DNA of 64,000 nt from Nocardioides sambongensis (GTDB taxonomy: Bacteria > Actinomycetota > Actinomycetes > Propionibacteriales > Nocardioidaceae), in contig NZ_CP041091.1 of assembly GCF_006494815.1 (NCBI RefSeq), forward strand, positions 372,001 to 436,000. Reading direction: 5' to 3'. Position numbers and translations under genes: made by a program. The notes under the pieces were generated by a model. It was not told where the DNA came from and made no database searches. It was given only the letters and a program-made list of their open reading frames with translations. Every line of letters begins with the position of its first letter. Within the stretch, counting starts at the first letter, position 1. Below, one piece after another: positions 18,088-25,932 of this stretch.

Positions 18088-18473
18088 TTGGATGGGCCGA
18101 GCGTGTCGGCGCTTCGCTTGACACGCTGCCGGCCGCGCAGTTGACGTTGGCAGGCCGTCGGGTTTCCTGGCGGCCTGCGGCGTCTGCGCGCGAGGAAGCT
18201 TCTCGGCTCGCTCCGGTCGCTCGTTCCTCGCTTCCTGCGTTCGCCTCGGCGCGTTCCTCGCGGTGGCAGACGGGGTGGGGTTGGATGGGCCGAGCGTGTC
18301 GGCGCTTCGCTTGACACGCTGCCGGCCGCTCGGTCGACGTTGGCAGGCCGTCGGGTTTCCTGGCGGCCTGCGGCGTCTGCGCGCGAGGAAGCTTCTCGGC
18401 TCGCTCCGGTCGCTCGTTCCTCGCTTCCTGCGTTCGCCTCGGCGCGTTCCTCGCGGTGGCAGACGGGTGGGGG
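18088..18473. repeat. 193-bp tandem duplication with internal hairpins
   Basis: Two copies, 18088-18280 and 18281-18473, follow the ahcY stop without a gap and differ at only about five bases. In copy one AGCGTGTC (18100) pairs with GACACGCT (18120), GCAGGCCG (18150) pairs with CGGCCTGC (18171), and GTCTGC plus GCGAGGAA pair with TTCCTCGC plus GCAGAC further on. The whole is repeated in copy two. The first stem may terminate ahcY. The remaining bases to the mtrA start (18474-18658) hold another GCGAGC/GCTCGC stem and no gene that I can support. Confidence 0.85.
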
Positions 18474-18658
18474 TTGGGGGCGCGAGCGATGTCGCTCAGT
18501 TCGCTCGCGGTTGAGGTCTGCGGGCCGGGGTGATCCCTGCGGCCGGGGAGTGTGGGCCGGGGGAAGGGGGCACTGCACTCTCACACCGGAGGGTCGCGAC
18601 GCAAGGAACACCCCGCCGATGACCGGTGTGACGTGCGTCCTTTGGCAAGATGGTGGGC

Positions 18659-19366
18659 ATGAGCCAACCCGCCGCTGCCACCTTCCCGACCAAGGGTCGG
18701 GTGCTGGTGGTCGACGACGACGCGCCGCTGGCCGAGATGCTCGGCATCGTGCTGCGCCAGGAGGGGTTCGACTCGCGGGTCTGCGCACGCGGTGATCTGG
18801 CCCTCGCGGAGTTCCGCGACTACCGGCCCGACCTGGTGCTGCTGGACCTGATGCTGCCCGGGCGGGACGGGATCGACGTGTGCAAGGAGATCCGGGCCGA
18901 GTCCGGCGTACCGATCGTGATGCTGACGGCGAAGAGCGACACCGTCGACGTGGTGGTCGGGCTGGAGTCCGGCGCGGACGACTACGTGGTCAAGCCGTTC
19001 AAGCCGAAGGAGCTGATCGCGCGGATCCGGGCCCGCGTGCGTCGTACCGACGCGGTCGCGGCGGAGAGCCTCACCCTCAAGGACCTGGTCATCGACGTCG
19101 CCGGGCACTCGGTGACCCGCAACGGCTCCGAGATCGCGCTGACGCCCCTGGAGTTCGACCTGCTGCTCTGCCTGGCCCGCCGGCCCTGGCAGGTGTTCAC
19201 CCGCCAGGTCCTCCTCGAGGAGGTGTGGGGCTACCAGCACGCCGCCGACACCCGGCTGGTCAACGTGCACGTCCAGCGACTGCGGTCGAAGGTCGAGCAC
19301 GATCCGGAGCACCCGGAGATCGTGCTGACCGTCCGCGGTGTCGGCTACAAGGCCGGCTCGGGCTAG
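18659..19366 (+). CDS. mtrA: Response regulator MtrA
   Basis: OmpR/PhoB-class regulator of the essential actinobacterial MtrAB system, which couples cell-wall metabolism and division to an envelope signal. It has 235 residues. The receiver carries VVDDD at 17-21, the phosphoacceptor Asp63 in LLDLMLPG, and K in KPFKPKEL. The winged-helix domain begins near 135, with TPLEFDLLLCLAR, QVFTRQVLLEEVWGY and the recognition helix VNVHVQRLRSKVE. ATG 18659 is used; an in-frame ATG lies 9 bases upstream. CAAGAT stands 7 bases before 18659, a weak leaderless -10. It is followed by its sensor gene. Confidence 0.96.
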   Translation: MSQPAAATFPTKGRVLVVDDDAPLAEMLGIVLRQEGFDSRVCARGDLALAEFRDYRPDLVLLDLMLPGRDGIDVCKEIRAESGVPIVMLTAKSDTVDVVVGLESGADDYVVKPFKPKELIARIRARVRRTDAVAAESLTLKDLVIDVAGHSVTRNGSEIALTPLEFDLLLCLARRPWQVFTRQVLLEEVWGYQHAADTRLVNVHVQRLRSKVEHDPEHPEIVLTVRGVGYKAGSG

Positions 19367-19433
19367 CGGTGCTCAGCCGGGCCGGCGACGATCCGGGCAG
19401 CAACGCCCCACGTGCGGTACGACGCGCCCCCGG

Positions 19434-21149
19434 ATGGGATCGCGCGCGGTCGCCACGCTGCGCCGCGGCCTGACGTTCTGGCGACGCTCGGTCCAGGCCC
19501 GGGTCGTCGTGACCACCATGCTGCTCTCCACGCTGGCGGTCGGCGCGGTCGGCTGGTTCCTGCTGCAGCAGGTGCGCGACGGGCTGCTCGAGCACCGCGT
19601 CGACGTCGTCCTCGGCGAGGTCGACGCGGAGACCGCCGATGCCGAGGACCGGCTCAACGCGGCGTCCGGGACCGAGGTCAACGTCTCCCGCCAGCAGCGC
19701 GACCTGGTCGACCCGATCGTGGAGCGTGGAGCCAGCCGGGGCTACTACGTGGCCCTCGGGGGACCGGTCGGTGACGGACTCGACCTCGCCGAGGGCGGCA
19801 CGCTCTACAGCAGCGGGCTCGACCTGGACAGCATCCCCTCCGACCTCGAGGCCCACTTCGACGCCGTCAACCAGGACACCGCCTGGACCTACACCACGAT
19901 CGAGCGCCTCGACAGCGAGGGCGAGCGGCACGTGGAGCCCGGCATCGCCGTGGGCTCCCAGGTGCAGCTGCCCTCCGACGGCCAGACCTACACGCTGTAC
20001 TACCTCTTCCCGCTCGAGGAGGAGGAGGAGGACACCCTCGGCCTGGTCACCCGGGCCCTGCTGACCGCGGCCGGAGTGATGATCCTGCTCGTCGGCGGCA
20101 TCACCTGGCTGGTCACCCGGCAGGTCGTGACGCCGGTCCGGATGGCGCGCAAGGTCGCCGAGCGGCTGGCCGCCGGCCGACTCCAGGAGCGGCTGCGGGT
20201 CACCGGCGAGGACGACCTTGCCCGCCTGGCCTACTCGTTCAACCAGATGGCCACCAACCTGCAGCGGCAGATCCGCCAGCTCGAGGAGCTCAGCTGGGTG
20301 CAGCGACGGTTCGTCTCCGACGTCTCCCACGAGCTGCGCACGCCCCTGACCACGGTCCGGATGGCCGGCGACGTGCTGCACGACGCCCGCGACGGCTTCG
20401 ACGTGACCACCGCCCGTGCGGCCGAGCTGCTCCAGGACGAGCTCGACCGGTTCGAGAGCCTGCTGGTGGACCTGCTCGAGATCAGCAGGTTCGACGCCGG
20501 CGCCGCCATGCTGGAGACCGAGGACGCCAACCTCGTCGACCTCGCCCACCGCGTGGCCGACGCGTGCCGGCCGCTGGCCGAGAGCCGCGGCCTGCGGGTC
20601 GAGGTGGAGGCGCCGGACGGCGCGGTCCGGGCCGAGGTCGACGTACGACGGGTGGAGCGGATCCTGCGCAACCTGGTGACCAACGCGATCGACCACGCCG
20701 AGCCCGACGACGCCGACCACCCGGTCCGGGTCGCCCTGGTCGGTGACGAGCATGCCGCGGCGGTGACCGTGCGTGACTACGGCGTCGGCTTCGCACCGGG
20801 GGACGCGGCGATGGTGTTCAACCGGTTCTGGCGCTCCGACCCCGCCCGCGCCCGGACCAGCGGCGGCACCGGCCTCGGACTGGCCATCTCCTTGGAGGAC
20901 GCCCACCTGCACGGCGGCTGGCTGCAGGCCTGGGGCCGACCGGGAGCCGGGGCACAGTTCCGCCTCACCGTCCCCCGGACCGCCGGCGGCCTGCTCACCT
21001 ACTCCCCGCTCGGGCTCACCCCCGACGACGCACCGCCGCTGCCGGAGGGGGAGCCGACCGAGGCCTCGTCGCTGACCGCGGACGAGGCACTCCTGCTCGC
21101 CCCGCCGACCTGGGAGAGGAGGCCGCGCGATGACGATGACGCGACCTGA
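19434..21149 (+). CDS. mtrB: Sensor histidine kinase MtrB
   Basis: Membrane partner of MtrA. From ATG 19434 it is 571 residues: membrane segment near 25-45, an extracytoplasmic sensor domain, a second membrane segment near 205-225, then HAMP. The kinase core follows, with the H box SHELRTPLTT, N box NLVTNAIDHA, G1 DYGVGF, F box FNRFWRSD and G2 GGTGLGLAIS. The start is uncertain. GTG 19370, just after mtrA, opens another frame that would join this one if the C run 19427-19431 had one more base, giving a longer basic N-terminus. The end overlaps lpqB by 20 bases. Confidence 0.94.
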   Translation: MGSRAVATLRRGLTFWRRSVQARVVVTTMLLSTLAVGAVGWFLLQQVRDGLLEHRVDVVLGEVDAETADAEDRLNAASGTEVNVSRQQRDLVDPIVERGASRGYYVALGGPVGDGLDLAEGGTLYSSGLDLDSIPSDLEAHFDAVNQDTAWTYTTIERLDSEGERHVEPGIAVGSQVQLPSDGQTYTLYYLFPLEEEEEDTLGLVTRALLTAAGVMILLVGGITWLVTRQVVTPVRMARKVAERLAAGRLQERLRVTGEDDLARLAYSFNQMATNLQRQIRQLEELSWVQRRFVSDVSHELRTPLTTVRMAGDVLHDARDGFDVTTARAAELLQDELDRFESLLVDLLEISRFDAGAAMLETEDANLVDLAHRVADACRPLAESRGLRVEVEAPDGAVRAEVDVRRVERILRNLVTNAIDHAEPDDADHPVRVALVGDEHAAAVTVRDYGVGFAPGDAAMVFNRFWRSDPARARTSGGTGLGLAISLEDAHLHGGWLQAWGRPGAGAQFRLTVPRTAGGLLTYSPLGLTPDDAPPLPEGEPTEASSLTADEALLLAPPTWERRPRDDDDAT

Positions 21150-22944
21150 CCGGCGACCCGATCGGCGTACCGGCCCGCAGGGGGCCCGGGGACGAGGACG
21201 CCTCCGGCGACTGCTGGCGCTCGGCGGCCTGGTCCTCGCCCTCGGTCTCGCCGGCTGCGTAGGGCTGCCCGAGGACGGGCCGATCGTGACCGAGGACGCC
21301 GACGTCGAGCAGGACACCCAGCAGGCACTGGACATCGACGCCCGCCCGCCGGTCGAGGGTGCCTCACGGCTCCAGGTGGTGACCGGGTTCCTCGACGCGA
21401 TGACCGCGTGGCCGATCCAGACCTCCGTCGCCAAGGAGTACCTGACCGCGGACGCCGCCGACGTGTGGAGCCCGGAGACCTCGACGGTGGTCTACTCCGA
21501 CGCCCAGCCACCGCAGCAGGCCGGCGTCGAGGTGACCGTCGAGCTGACCGGGGCCGACCTGATCGACGAGGTCGGCTCGTGGCGTGGCGCCCTTCCCCGG
21601 CGGGACCAGACCCTGCGCTTCCCGATGGCGATCGAGGACGGCGAGTTCCGGATCGCCGCGCCGCCCGACGCCCTCGTGGTCCCGGCCGGCTGGTTCCAGC
21701 AGCGGTTCCAGCAGGTGTCCCTCTATTACTTCACGCCCAACGCCCAGACCCTGGTCCCCGAGCCGGTCTTCCTGCCGCAGGGGGACCAGTTGGCGACCAG
21801 CCTGGTCAGCGCTCTGCTGAGCGGACCGCCCGCGGGGCTGCGCGACGTGGTGCGCAGCTTCATGCCGGAAGACGTCTCGATCGGTCTCTCGGTCCCCGTC
21901 TCGGAGTCCGGGGTGGCCGAGATCAACATGATCGGCGAGGCCCCCCGGCCCTCCACCGCGGAGGCCGAGCTGATGGTCGCGCAGATGGCCTGGACGCTGC
22001 GCCAGGCCCCGGACATCACTGCGTTCCGGATCCGGATGGACGGTGAGGACATCCGGGTGCCGGGCGGAGCCACCCTGCACTCGGTGCAGGCCGGGGCCCG
22101 CTTCGACCCGAAGGGCGCGGGTATCTCCACGGCGCTCTACGGCCTGCACCGCGGCCGCGTGGTCACCGGTGCCCCCGCGGACCTCGGCCCCGTCGACGGC
22201 CCGTTCGGGACGGGGCGCTACCAGATGCGCTCGGTCGGGGTCGCGCCGGACGGCAGCCAGGCCATCGGCATCACCGGCGACGGTACGACGGCGCTGCGCA
22301 GCAGCATCGTCGCCTCCGACACCGGCGAGCCTGCCGACGTCGACGAGGTGCTGACCGGGGTCGATCTCGCCCGACCGACCTGGGACGTGGCCGGCGGCGT
22401 GTGGCTGCTGGACCGCCGCCCCGGCGGCGCGGTGCTCTGGCGGGTGTGGAACGGCCGCACGGAGCAGGTACGGATCCCGGGGATGACCGGGCGCGACGTC
22501 AGCCAGATCCTGGCGTCGCGGGACGGCACCCGGCTCATCGCCGTCGTACGTCGACCGAGCGGAGGTGACGCGATCCTGAGCGTCCGGATCGTGCTCGGTG
22601 CCGGTGGTGCGGCCCAGCGCGCGTTGCAGTCCACGACGATCGACCCCGGGATCGCCGGTCGTCGCATCGTCTCCATCGCCTGGAGCACCCGGAACCGGAT
22701 CGCCGGACTCGTCCCCGCCCGCCCCGGCAGCCTCTTCGAGGTCGACATCGTCCCGTCCGACGGCGCCGAGGTCGGCGTGGACACCCTCTCCACGATCGTC
22801 AGCGGCCGGGTGCTCGGGCTGGCCGGTCCGGTCGACGAGAACCAGCCCACCTTCGCCGTGCTCGCCGACAGCCTCGTCGACGTCCGCACCCGCGGCACCG
22901 ACGCGCTCAACATCCCGGTGACCCAGCTCGGGTACGCCGGCTGA
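21130..22944 (+). CDS. lpqB: Lipoprotein LpqB
   Basis: Exported lipoprotein that in mycobacteria binds the MtrB sensor domain. It has 604 residues. After a basic start, a hydrophobic segment ends in the lipobox LAGC (cysteine near residue 38). The middle region (about 185-300) is a GerMN-type domain, with YYFTPNAQTLVPEPVFLP. The C-terminal half is a beta-propeller-like domain with APDGSQAIGITGDG and ILASRDGTRLIAVVRRPSG. ATG 21130 lies inside the end of mtrB, so the operon is tightly coupled. Confidence 0.93.
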   Translation: MTMTRPDRRPDRRTGPQGARGRGRLRRLLALGGLVLALGLAGCVGLPEDGPIVTEDADVEQDTQQALDIDARPPVEGASRLQVVTGFLDAMTAWPIQTSVAKEYLTADAADVWSPETSTVVYSDAQPPQQAGVEVTVELTGADLIDEVGSWRGALPRRDQTLRFPMAIEDGEFRIAAPPDALVVPAGWFQQRFQQVSLYYFTPNAQTLVPEPVFLPQGDQLATSLVSALLSGPPAGLRDVVRSFMPEDVSIGLSVPVSESGVAEINMIGEAPRPSTAEAELMVAQMAWTLRQAPDITAFRIRMDGEDIRVPGGATLHSVQAGARFDPKGAGISTALYGLHRGRVVTGAPADLGPVDGPFGTGRYQMRSVGVAPDGSQAIGITGDGTTALRSSIVASDTGEPADVDEVLTGVDLARPTWDVAGGVWLLDRRPGGAVLWRVWNGRTEQVRIPGMTGRDVSQILASRDGTRLIAVVRRPSGGDAILSVRIVLGAGGAAQRALQSTTIDPGIAGRRIVSIAWSTRNRIAGLVPARPGSLFEVDIVPSDGAEVGVDTLSTIVSGRVLGLAGPVDENQPTFAVLADSLVDVRTRGTDALNIPVTQLGYAG

Positions 22945-22996
22945 CCTGGAGCCGGCGAGGACGCTGCGGCAGGCGCGCCCGGAACCCTCCCGGAGG

Positions 22997-23022
22997 CTGG
23001 GGAGGAGCGCGGTGCTCCCCAG
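22997..23022 (+). terminator. Hairpin after mtrAB-lpqB
   Basis: CTGGGGAG (22997-23004) pairs perfectly with CTCCCCAG (23015-23022) around a 10-base loop, 53 bases after the lpqB stop. No T-run. A second palindrome, GGTGCCCCGGGGCACC at 23042-23057, lies just before comF. Confidence 0.5.
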
Positions 23023-23073
23023 AGCGCCATCGGCGGCCGGCGGTGCCCCGGGGCACCGGGGTGCACTGGTCCC

Positions 23074-23838
23074 ATGCCGCTCGCGCCGCCGCCCCGACCC
23101 GCTCTCGTCGACGCCTGGAGCGACCTGCTGCTCGGCTCCGCCTGCGTCGGCTGCGCCGCACCGGGCCGCACCCTGTGCCGGGCCTGTCGGTGCACCCTGC
23201 CCGAGGCGGCCGAGCCGGCGTGGCCCAGCCCGACCCCGGCCGGTCTGGTCACGCCCTGGGCGGCCGGTGCCTACGGGGACCTGCTGCGGTCGATGCTGCT
23301 GGCCCACAAGGAGGAGCAGGTGGTCGCCCTGTGCCGCCCGCTGAGCCTGCTGCTGACCGTGTCGGTGCTGGCCTCCACCGCCGACGTCGGAGACGCGGAC
23401 CCGGTGCTCCTGGTCCCGGTGCCGTCGCGTCCCGCGGTGATCCGGGCGCGCGGCTACGACCCGATCACCCGGATGGTGCGTGGGGTGGTCGGCCGGCTCC
23501 GCGCGCAGGGCCGGCCGGCTCACCTGGCACCCCTGCTCCGCTCCCGTCCGGGGGTGGCCGACCAGGCCGGGCTGGGGGCACGGGAGCGCAGCGCGAACCT
23601 CGCCGGGTCGATGGCCTGCACCGCTCGCCTGCGCCGCCTCCCGGTCCGCGCCGGACGCGCGGTGATCTGCGACGACGTGCTCACCACCGGTGCGACGGCC
23701 CGCGAGGCGCAGCGGGCACTCGAGGCCAGCGGGGTCGCCGTGCACGCCGTCGCCGTCGTCGCCGCCACCCGGCGCCGCCGTCCCCGCGGGCCGGGCGACA
23801 GCGGTCGCACCGGGCAGTTGCCTGAGAGCCCGCCATGA
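23074..23838 (+). CDS. comF: ComF-family phosphoribosyltransferase-like protein
   Basis: 254 residues of the ComF/GntX type, named for DNA uptake in other bacteria but of unproven role in actinobacteria. An N-terminal zinc-ribbon-like cluster (CVGC then CRAC) is followed by the phosphoribosyltransferase fold with VPVPSRPAVIRARGYDP and the PRPP loop VICDDVLTTGATAREA. ATG 23074 has no clear Shine-Dalgarno. Downstream of lpqB as in mycobacteria (Rv3242c). Confidence 0.9.
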   Translation: MPLAPPPRPALVDAWSDLLLGSACVGCAAPGRTLCRACRCTLPEAAEPAWPSPTPAGLVTPWAAGAYGDLLRSMLLAHKEEQVVALCRPLSLLLTVSVLASTADVGDADPVLLVPVPSRPAVIRARGYDPITRMVRGVVGRLRAQGRPAHLAPLLRSRPGVADQAGLGARERSANLAGSMACTARLRRLPVRAGRAVICDDVLTTGATAREAQRALEASGVAVHAVAVVAATRRRRPRGPGDSGRTGQLPESPP

Positions 23839-23886
23839 AGGTGACCTGGATGTGGCCAGAGCCTTTCGTCGCGGCGTGCCACGGAC

Positions 23887-23892
23887 TAACGT
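23887..23892 (+). promoter_or_regulatory. -10 box TAACGT before the structured region
   Basis: TAACGT with a weak TTTCGT 17 bases upstream puts a start site near 23899, at the left edge of the RNA-like region before hpf. Confidence 0.45.
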
Positions 23893-23898
23893 CTGTGC

Positions 23899-24310
23899 AT
23901 GGAGTCCGTTCGGGTCCGTGGTTGCGCCACTCCGGTGCGCGGAGAGCCGCGGTCGGAGCGGTTAGCCGATGCCAGTCGCAGGCGAAACGGTCCACGTAAG
24001 CCGCTGCCGAACCCCGGTTCGGTCGCGGTGATCACGGTGCGGCTTAGTCGTAAGCCCTGCCTCGGAACGGCCGTCAGATACGGCCGCCTCCGGGAGAAGG
24101 GCAGTAGTGGCAACAAGCTGCGAACCCCTCAGCAGGCGGGTGTGGGGGAGAAGACCAGGTCGGCCGAACGGACTCCACCCCCTGCGCCGCCCTGCGGCGC
24201 GTCGCCGCCGTCGGCCTCGGCCGACGACCGCTCCGCTCTCCCGGTCGCGCCGCGACCATCGAGCTCCCCGATGTCGCGCACCGAGACGTGCGCGTCGAAG
24301 TAAGCCCATC
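23899..24310 (+). ncRNA. Structured RNA upstream of hpf, candidate raiA motif
   Basis: The 495 bases between comF and hpf hold no convincing protein. From about 23899 the sequence is RNA-like, with purine bulges and short perfect stems. CCGAAC-cccg-GTTCGG lies at 24007-24022, GGCTTA-GTCG-TAAGCC at 24041-24056, CGGCCGT-cagat-ACGGCCG at 24068-24086, and a CTGCC/GGCAG stem encloses the last one. A promoter-like TAACGT precedes it. A large conserved non-coding RNA called raiA is known upstream of raiA/hpf genes in Firmicutes and Actinobacteria, and position and size fit. I could not compare it with the covariance model, so both the class and the right-hand boundary are inference. Confidence 0.5.
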
Positions 24311-24333
24311 AACCCAACACATGGAGGTCACTG

Positions 24334-24972
24334 ATGGACGTTGTGGTCACCGGACGGCACTGCGAGATCTCGGAGCGCTTCCGCGAACATGCCGCTGAGA
24401 AGCTGGCAAAGCTCGAGAAGCACGATCACCGGATCATGCGCGTGCACGTCGAGGTCGAGTGCGAGTCGAACCCGCGACAACACGATCGCGCGGTACGGAT
24501 GGAGCTGACCGCCTACTCCAAGGGCCCGGTGATCCGGGCCGAGGCCGCCGCCGACGACAAGATGGCCGCGCTCGACCTCGCCCTGGACAAGATGGCCGCG
24601 CAGATGCGTCGGGCCGCCGATCGCCGTCGGATCCACCGCGGTCGCAAGGGGCCCGTCTCGATGGGGCAGACGCTCTCCCCGGACCGGGTCGAAGAGCTGG
24701 TCAACTCCTCCGGCGCGCAGGAGACCGTCGCGGTGGAGGAGCGCCAGGTCGGCCCGATCACGGTCACCGGGGACGGCCCGCTCGTGGTCCGGGAGAAGAC
24801 CCACACCGCCAGCGCGATGACGCTCGACCAGGCCCTCTACGAGATGGAGCTCGTCGGCCACGACTTCTACCTGTTCGTGGACAAGGAGAGTGAGCGCCCG
24901 GCGGTGGTCTACCGTCGCCGCGGCTACGACTACGGAGTGATCTCGCTCGACCTCGGCACCGGGGAGGGCTGA
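24334..24972 (+). CDS. hpf: Ribosome hibernation promoting factor, long form
   Basis: Binds the 30S subunit and dimerises ribosomes in stationary phase. It has 212 residues. The N-terminal RaiA/YfiA domain (1-110) starts MDVVVTGRHCEISERFREH and includes DLALDKMAAQMRR. The C-terminal dimerisation domain (about 150-210) carries KTHTASAMTLDQALYEMEL, GHDFYLFVD and VVYRRRGYDYGVI. GGAGG at 24323-24327 fixes ATG 24334. The stop abuts a 161-bp inverted-repeat element. secA, which follows hpf in mycobacteria, is not here. Confidence 0.96.
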   Translation: MDVVVTGRHCEISERFREHAAEKLAKLEKHDHRIMRVHVEVECESNPRQHDRAVRMELTAYSKGPVIRAEAAADDKMAALDLALDKMAAQMRRAADRRRIHRGRKGPVSMGQTLSPDRVEELVNSSGAQETVAVEERQVGPITVTGDGPLVVREKTHTASAMTLDQALYEMELVGHDFYLFVDKESERPAVVYRRRGYDYGVISLDLGTGEG

Positions 24973-25132
24973 GCTTGGATTCACCGATTCTCGGCTGCTG
25001 CGCGCCCCCATCCGGGCGCCCTGGCCGCGTCACCGACGCTCGACGGGCATCCAGCCCGCCTTCGCGCCGGATTCCTTGCCAGCGCACCCGTCTGGTGACG
25101 CTCGCTACGCCGACCATCGGTGAATCCAAGCT
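24972..25132. repeat. 161-bp element with 16-bp terminal inverted repeats
   Basis: AGCTTGGATTCACCGA (24972-24987) is repeated perfectly in inverse at 25117-25132. Inside, GCGTCACC and GGTGACGC form another pair. No protein is encoded. The left end overlaps the last base of the hpf stop codon and the right end lies 45 bases before the next start. The layout resembles a miniature transposable or REP-like element, or a very large hairpin terminator. No target duplication is obvious. Confidence 0.75.
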
Positions 25133-25177
25133 GAGCCTGGATGCTCCGCCGCCGGAGGGACGTGCCATGATGCCGGG

Positions 25178-25882
25178 GTGACGAACGGCACCCCTCCGGC
25201 AGGCGGCGGTCCGGTCACCTCACCGGGTGAGCCGGTCCGAGTCCTGGTCGTGGACGACCAGGAGCTCTTCCGCCGAGGACTGACGATGCTGCTGGGCATC
25301 GAGCCCGGCATCCAGGTGGTCGGCGAGGCAGACGACGGCGTTCGCGGTGTGGAGCTCGCCGTCAGCACCGTCCCCGACGTGGTGCTGCTCGACGTGCGGA
25401 TGCCCAAGCAGTCCGGCATCGAGTCCTGCCTGAAGATCAAGGAGGCCGTGCCGACCACCAAGATCGTGATGCTGACCGTCTCCGACGAGGAGAGCGACCT
25501 CTACGAGGCGGTCAAGAGCGGCGCCTCCGGCTACCTGCTCAAGGACTCCTCGATCGAGGAGGTCGCGCAGGGGATCCGGGTGGTCGCCGACGGCCAGTCC
25601 CTGATCAGCCCGTCGATGGCGGCCAAGCTGATCACCGAGTTCAAGACCATGTCCGAGCCGGAGCAGGTCCATGCACCCGCGCTCAAGCTGACCGAGCGCG
25701 AGCTGGAGGTGCTCCGGCTGGTGGCGAAGGGGATGAGCAACCGGGAGGTCGCCCACCACCTCGCGATCAGCGAGAACACGGTGAAGAACCACGTGCGCAA
25801 CATGCTGGAGAAGCTGCAGCTGCACTCGCGGATGGAGGCCGTCATGTACGCCGTCCGCGCCAAGCTGGTCGAGATCGACTGA
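25178..25882 (+). CDS. NarL/LuxR-family orphan response regulator
   Basis: 234 residues. The receiver domain has VVDDQ near 24-28 and the phosphoacceptor Asp72 in LLDVRMPKQSG, with a lysine in YLLKDSS. The C-terminal LuxR helix-turn-helix has LTERELEVLRLVAKGMSNREVA and SENTVKNHVRNMLEKL. No histidine kinase is adjacent. The position after hpf recurs in actinobacteria. GTG 25178 is preceded by CATGAT 6 bases away and has no Shine-Dalgarno. Targets are unknown. Confidence 0.92.
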   Translation: MTNGTPPAGGGPVTSPGEPVRVLVVDDQELFRRGLTMLLGIEPGIQVVGEADDGVRGVELAVSTVPDVVLLDVRMPKQSGIESCLKIKEAVPTTKIVMLTVSDEESDLYEAVKSGASGYLLKDSSIEEVAQGIRVVADGQSLISPSMAAKLITEFKTMSEPEQVHAPALKLTERELEVLRLVAKGMSNREVAHHLAISENTVKNHVRNMLEKLQLHSRMEAVMYAVRAKLVEID

Positions 25883-25919
25883 CCGGGCTCCACCGCCGCC
25901 CACCGTCGGTGCGGCTTCC

Positions 25920-25925
25920 TAGGCT
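25920..25925 (+). promoter_or_regulatory. -10 box TAGGCT, leaderless
   Basis: TAGGCT, 7 bases before GTG 25933; no Shine-Dalgarno. Confidence 0.55.
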
Positions 25926-25932
25926 GGGAGCC

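Noticed and set aside
21364..23745. A 793-codon minus-strand open frame opposite lpqB and comF
   Set aside because: Shadow of GC-rich codon use; both plus-strand genes are clearly real and syntenic.
23899..24303. 134-codon open frame with a leaderless-type start before hpf
   Set aside because: Translation is Arg/Ser/Pro-rich without hydrophobic core or family likeness, while the DNA shows several perfect short stems; a non-coding RNA fits better.
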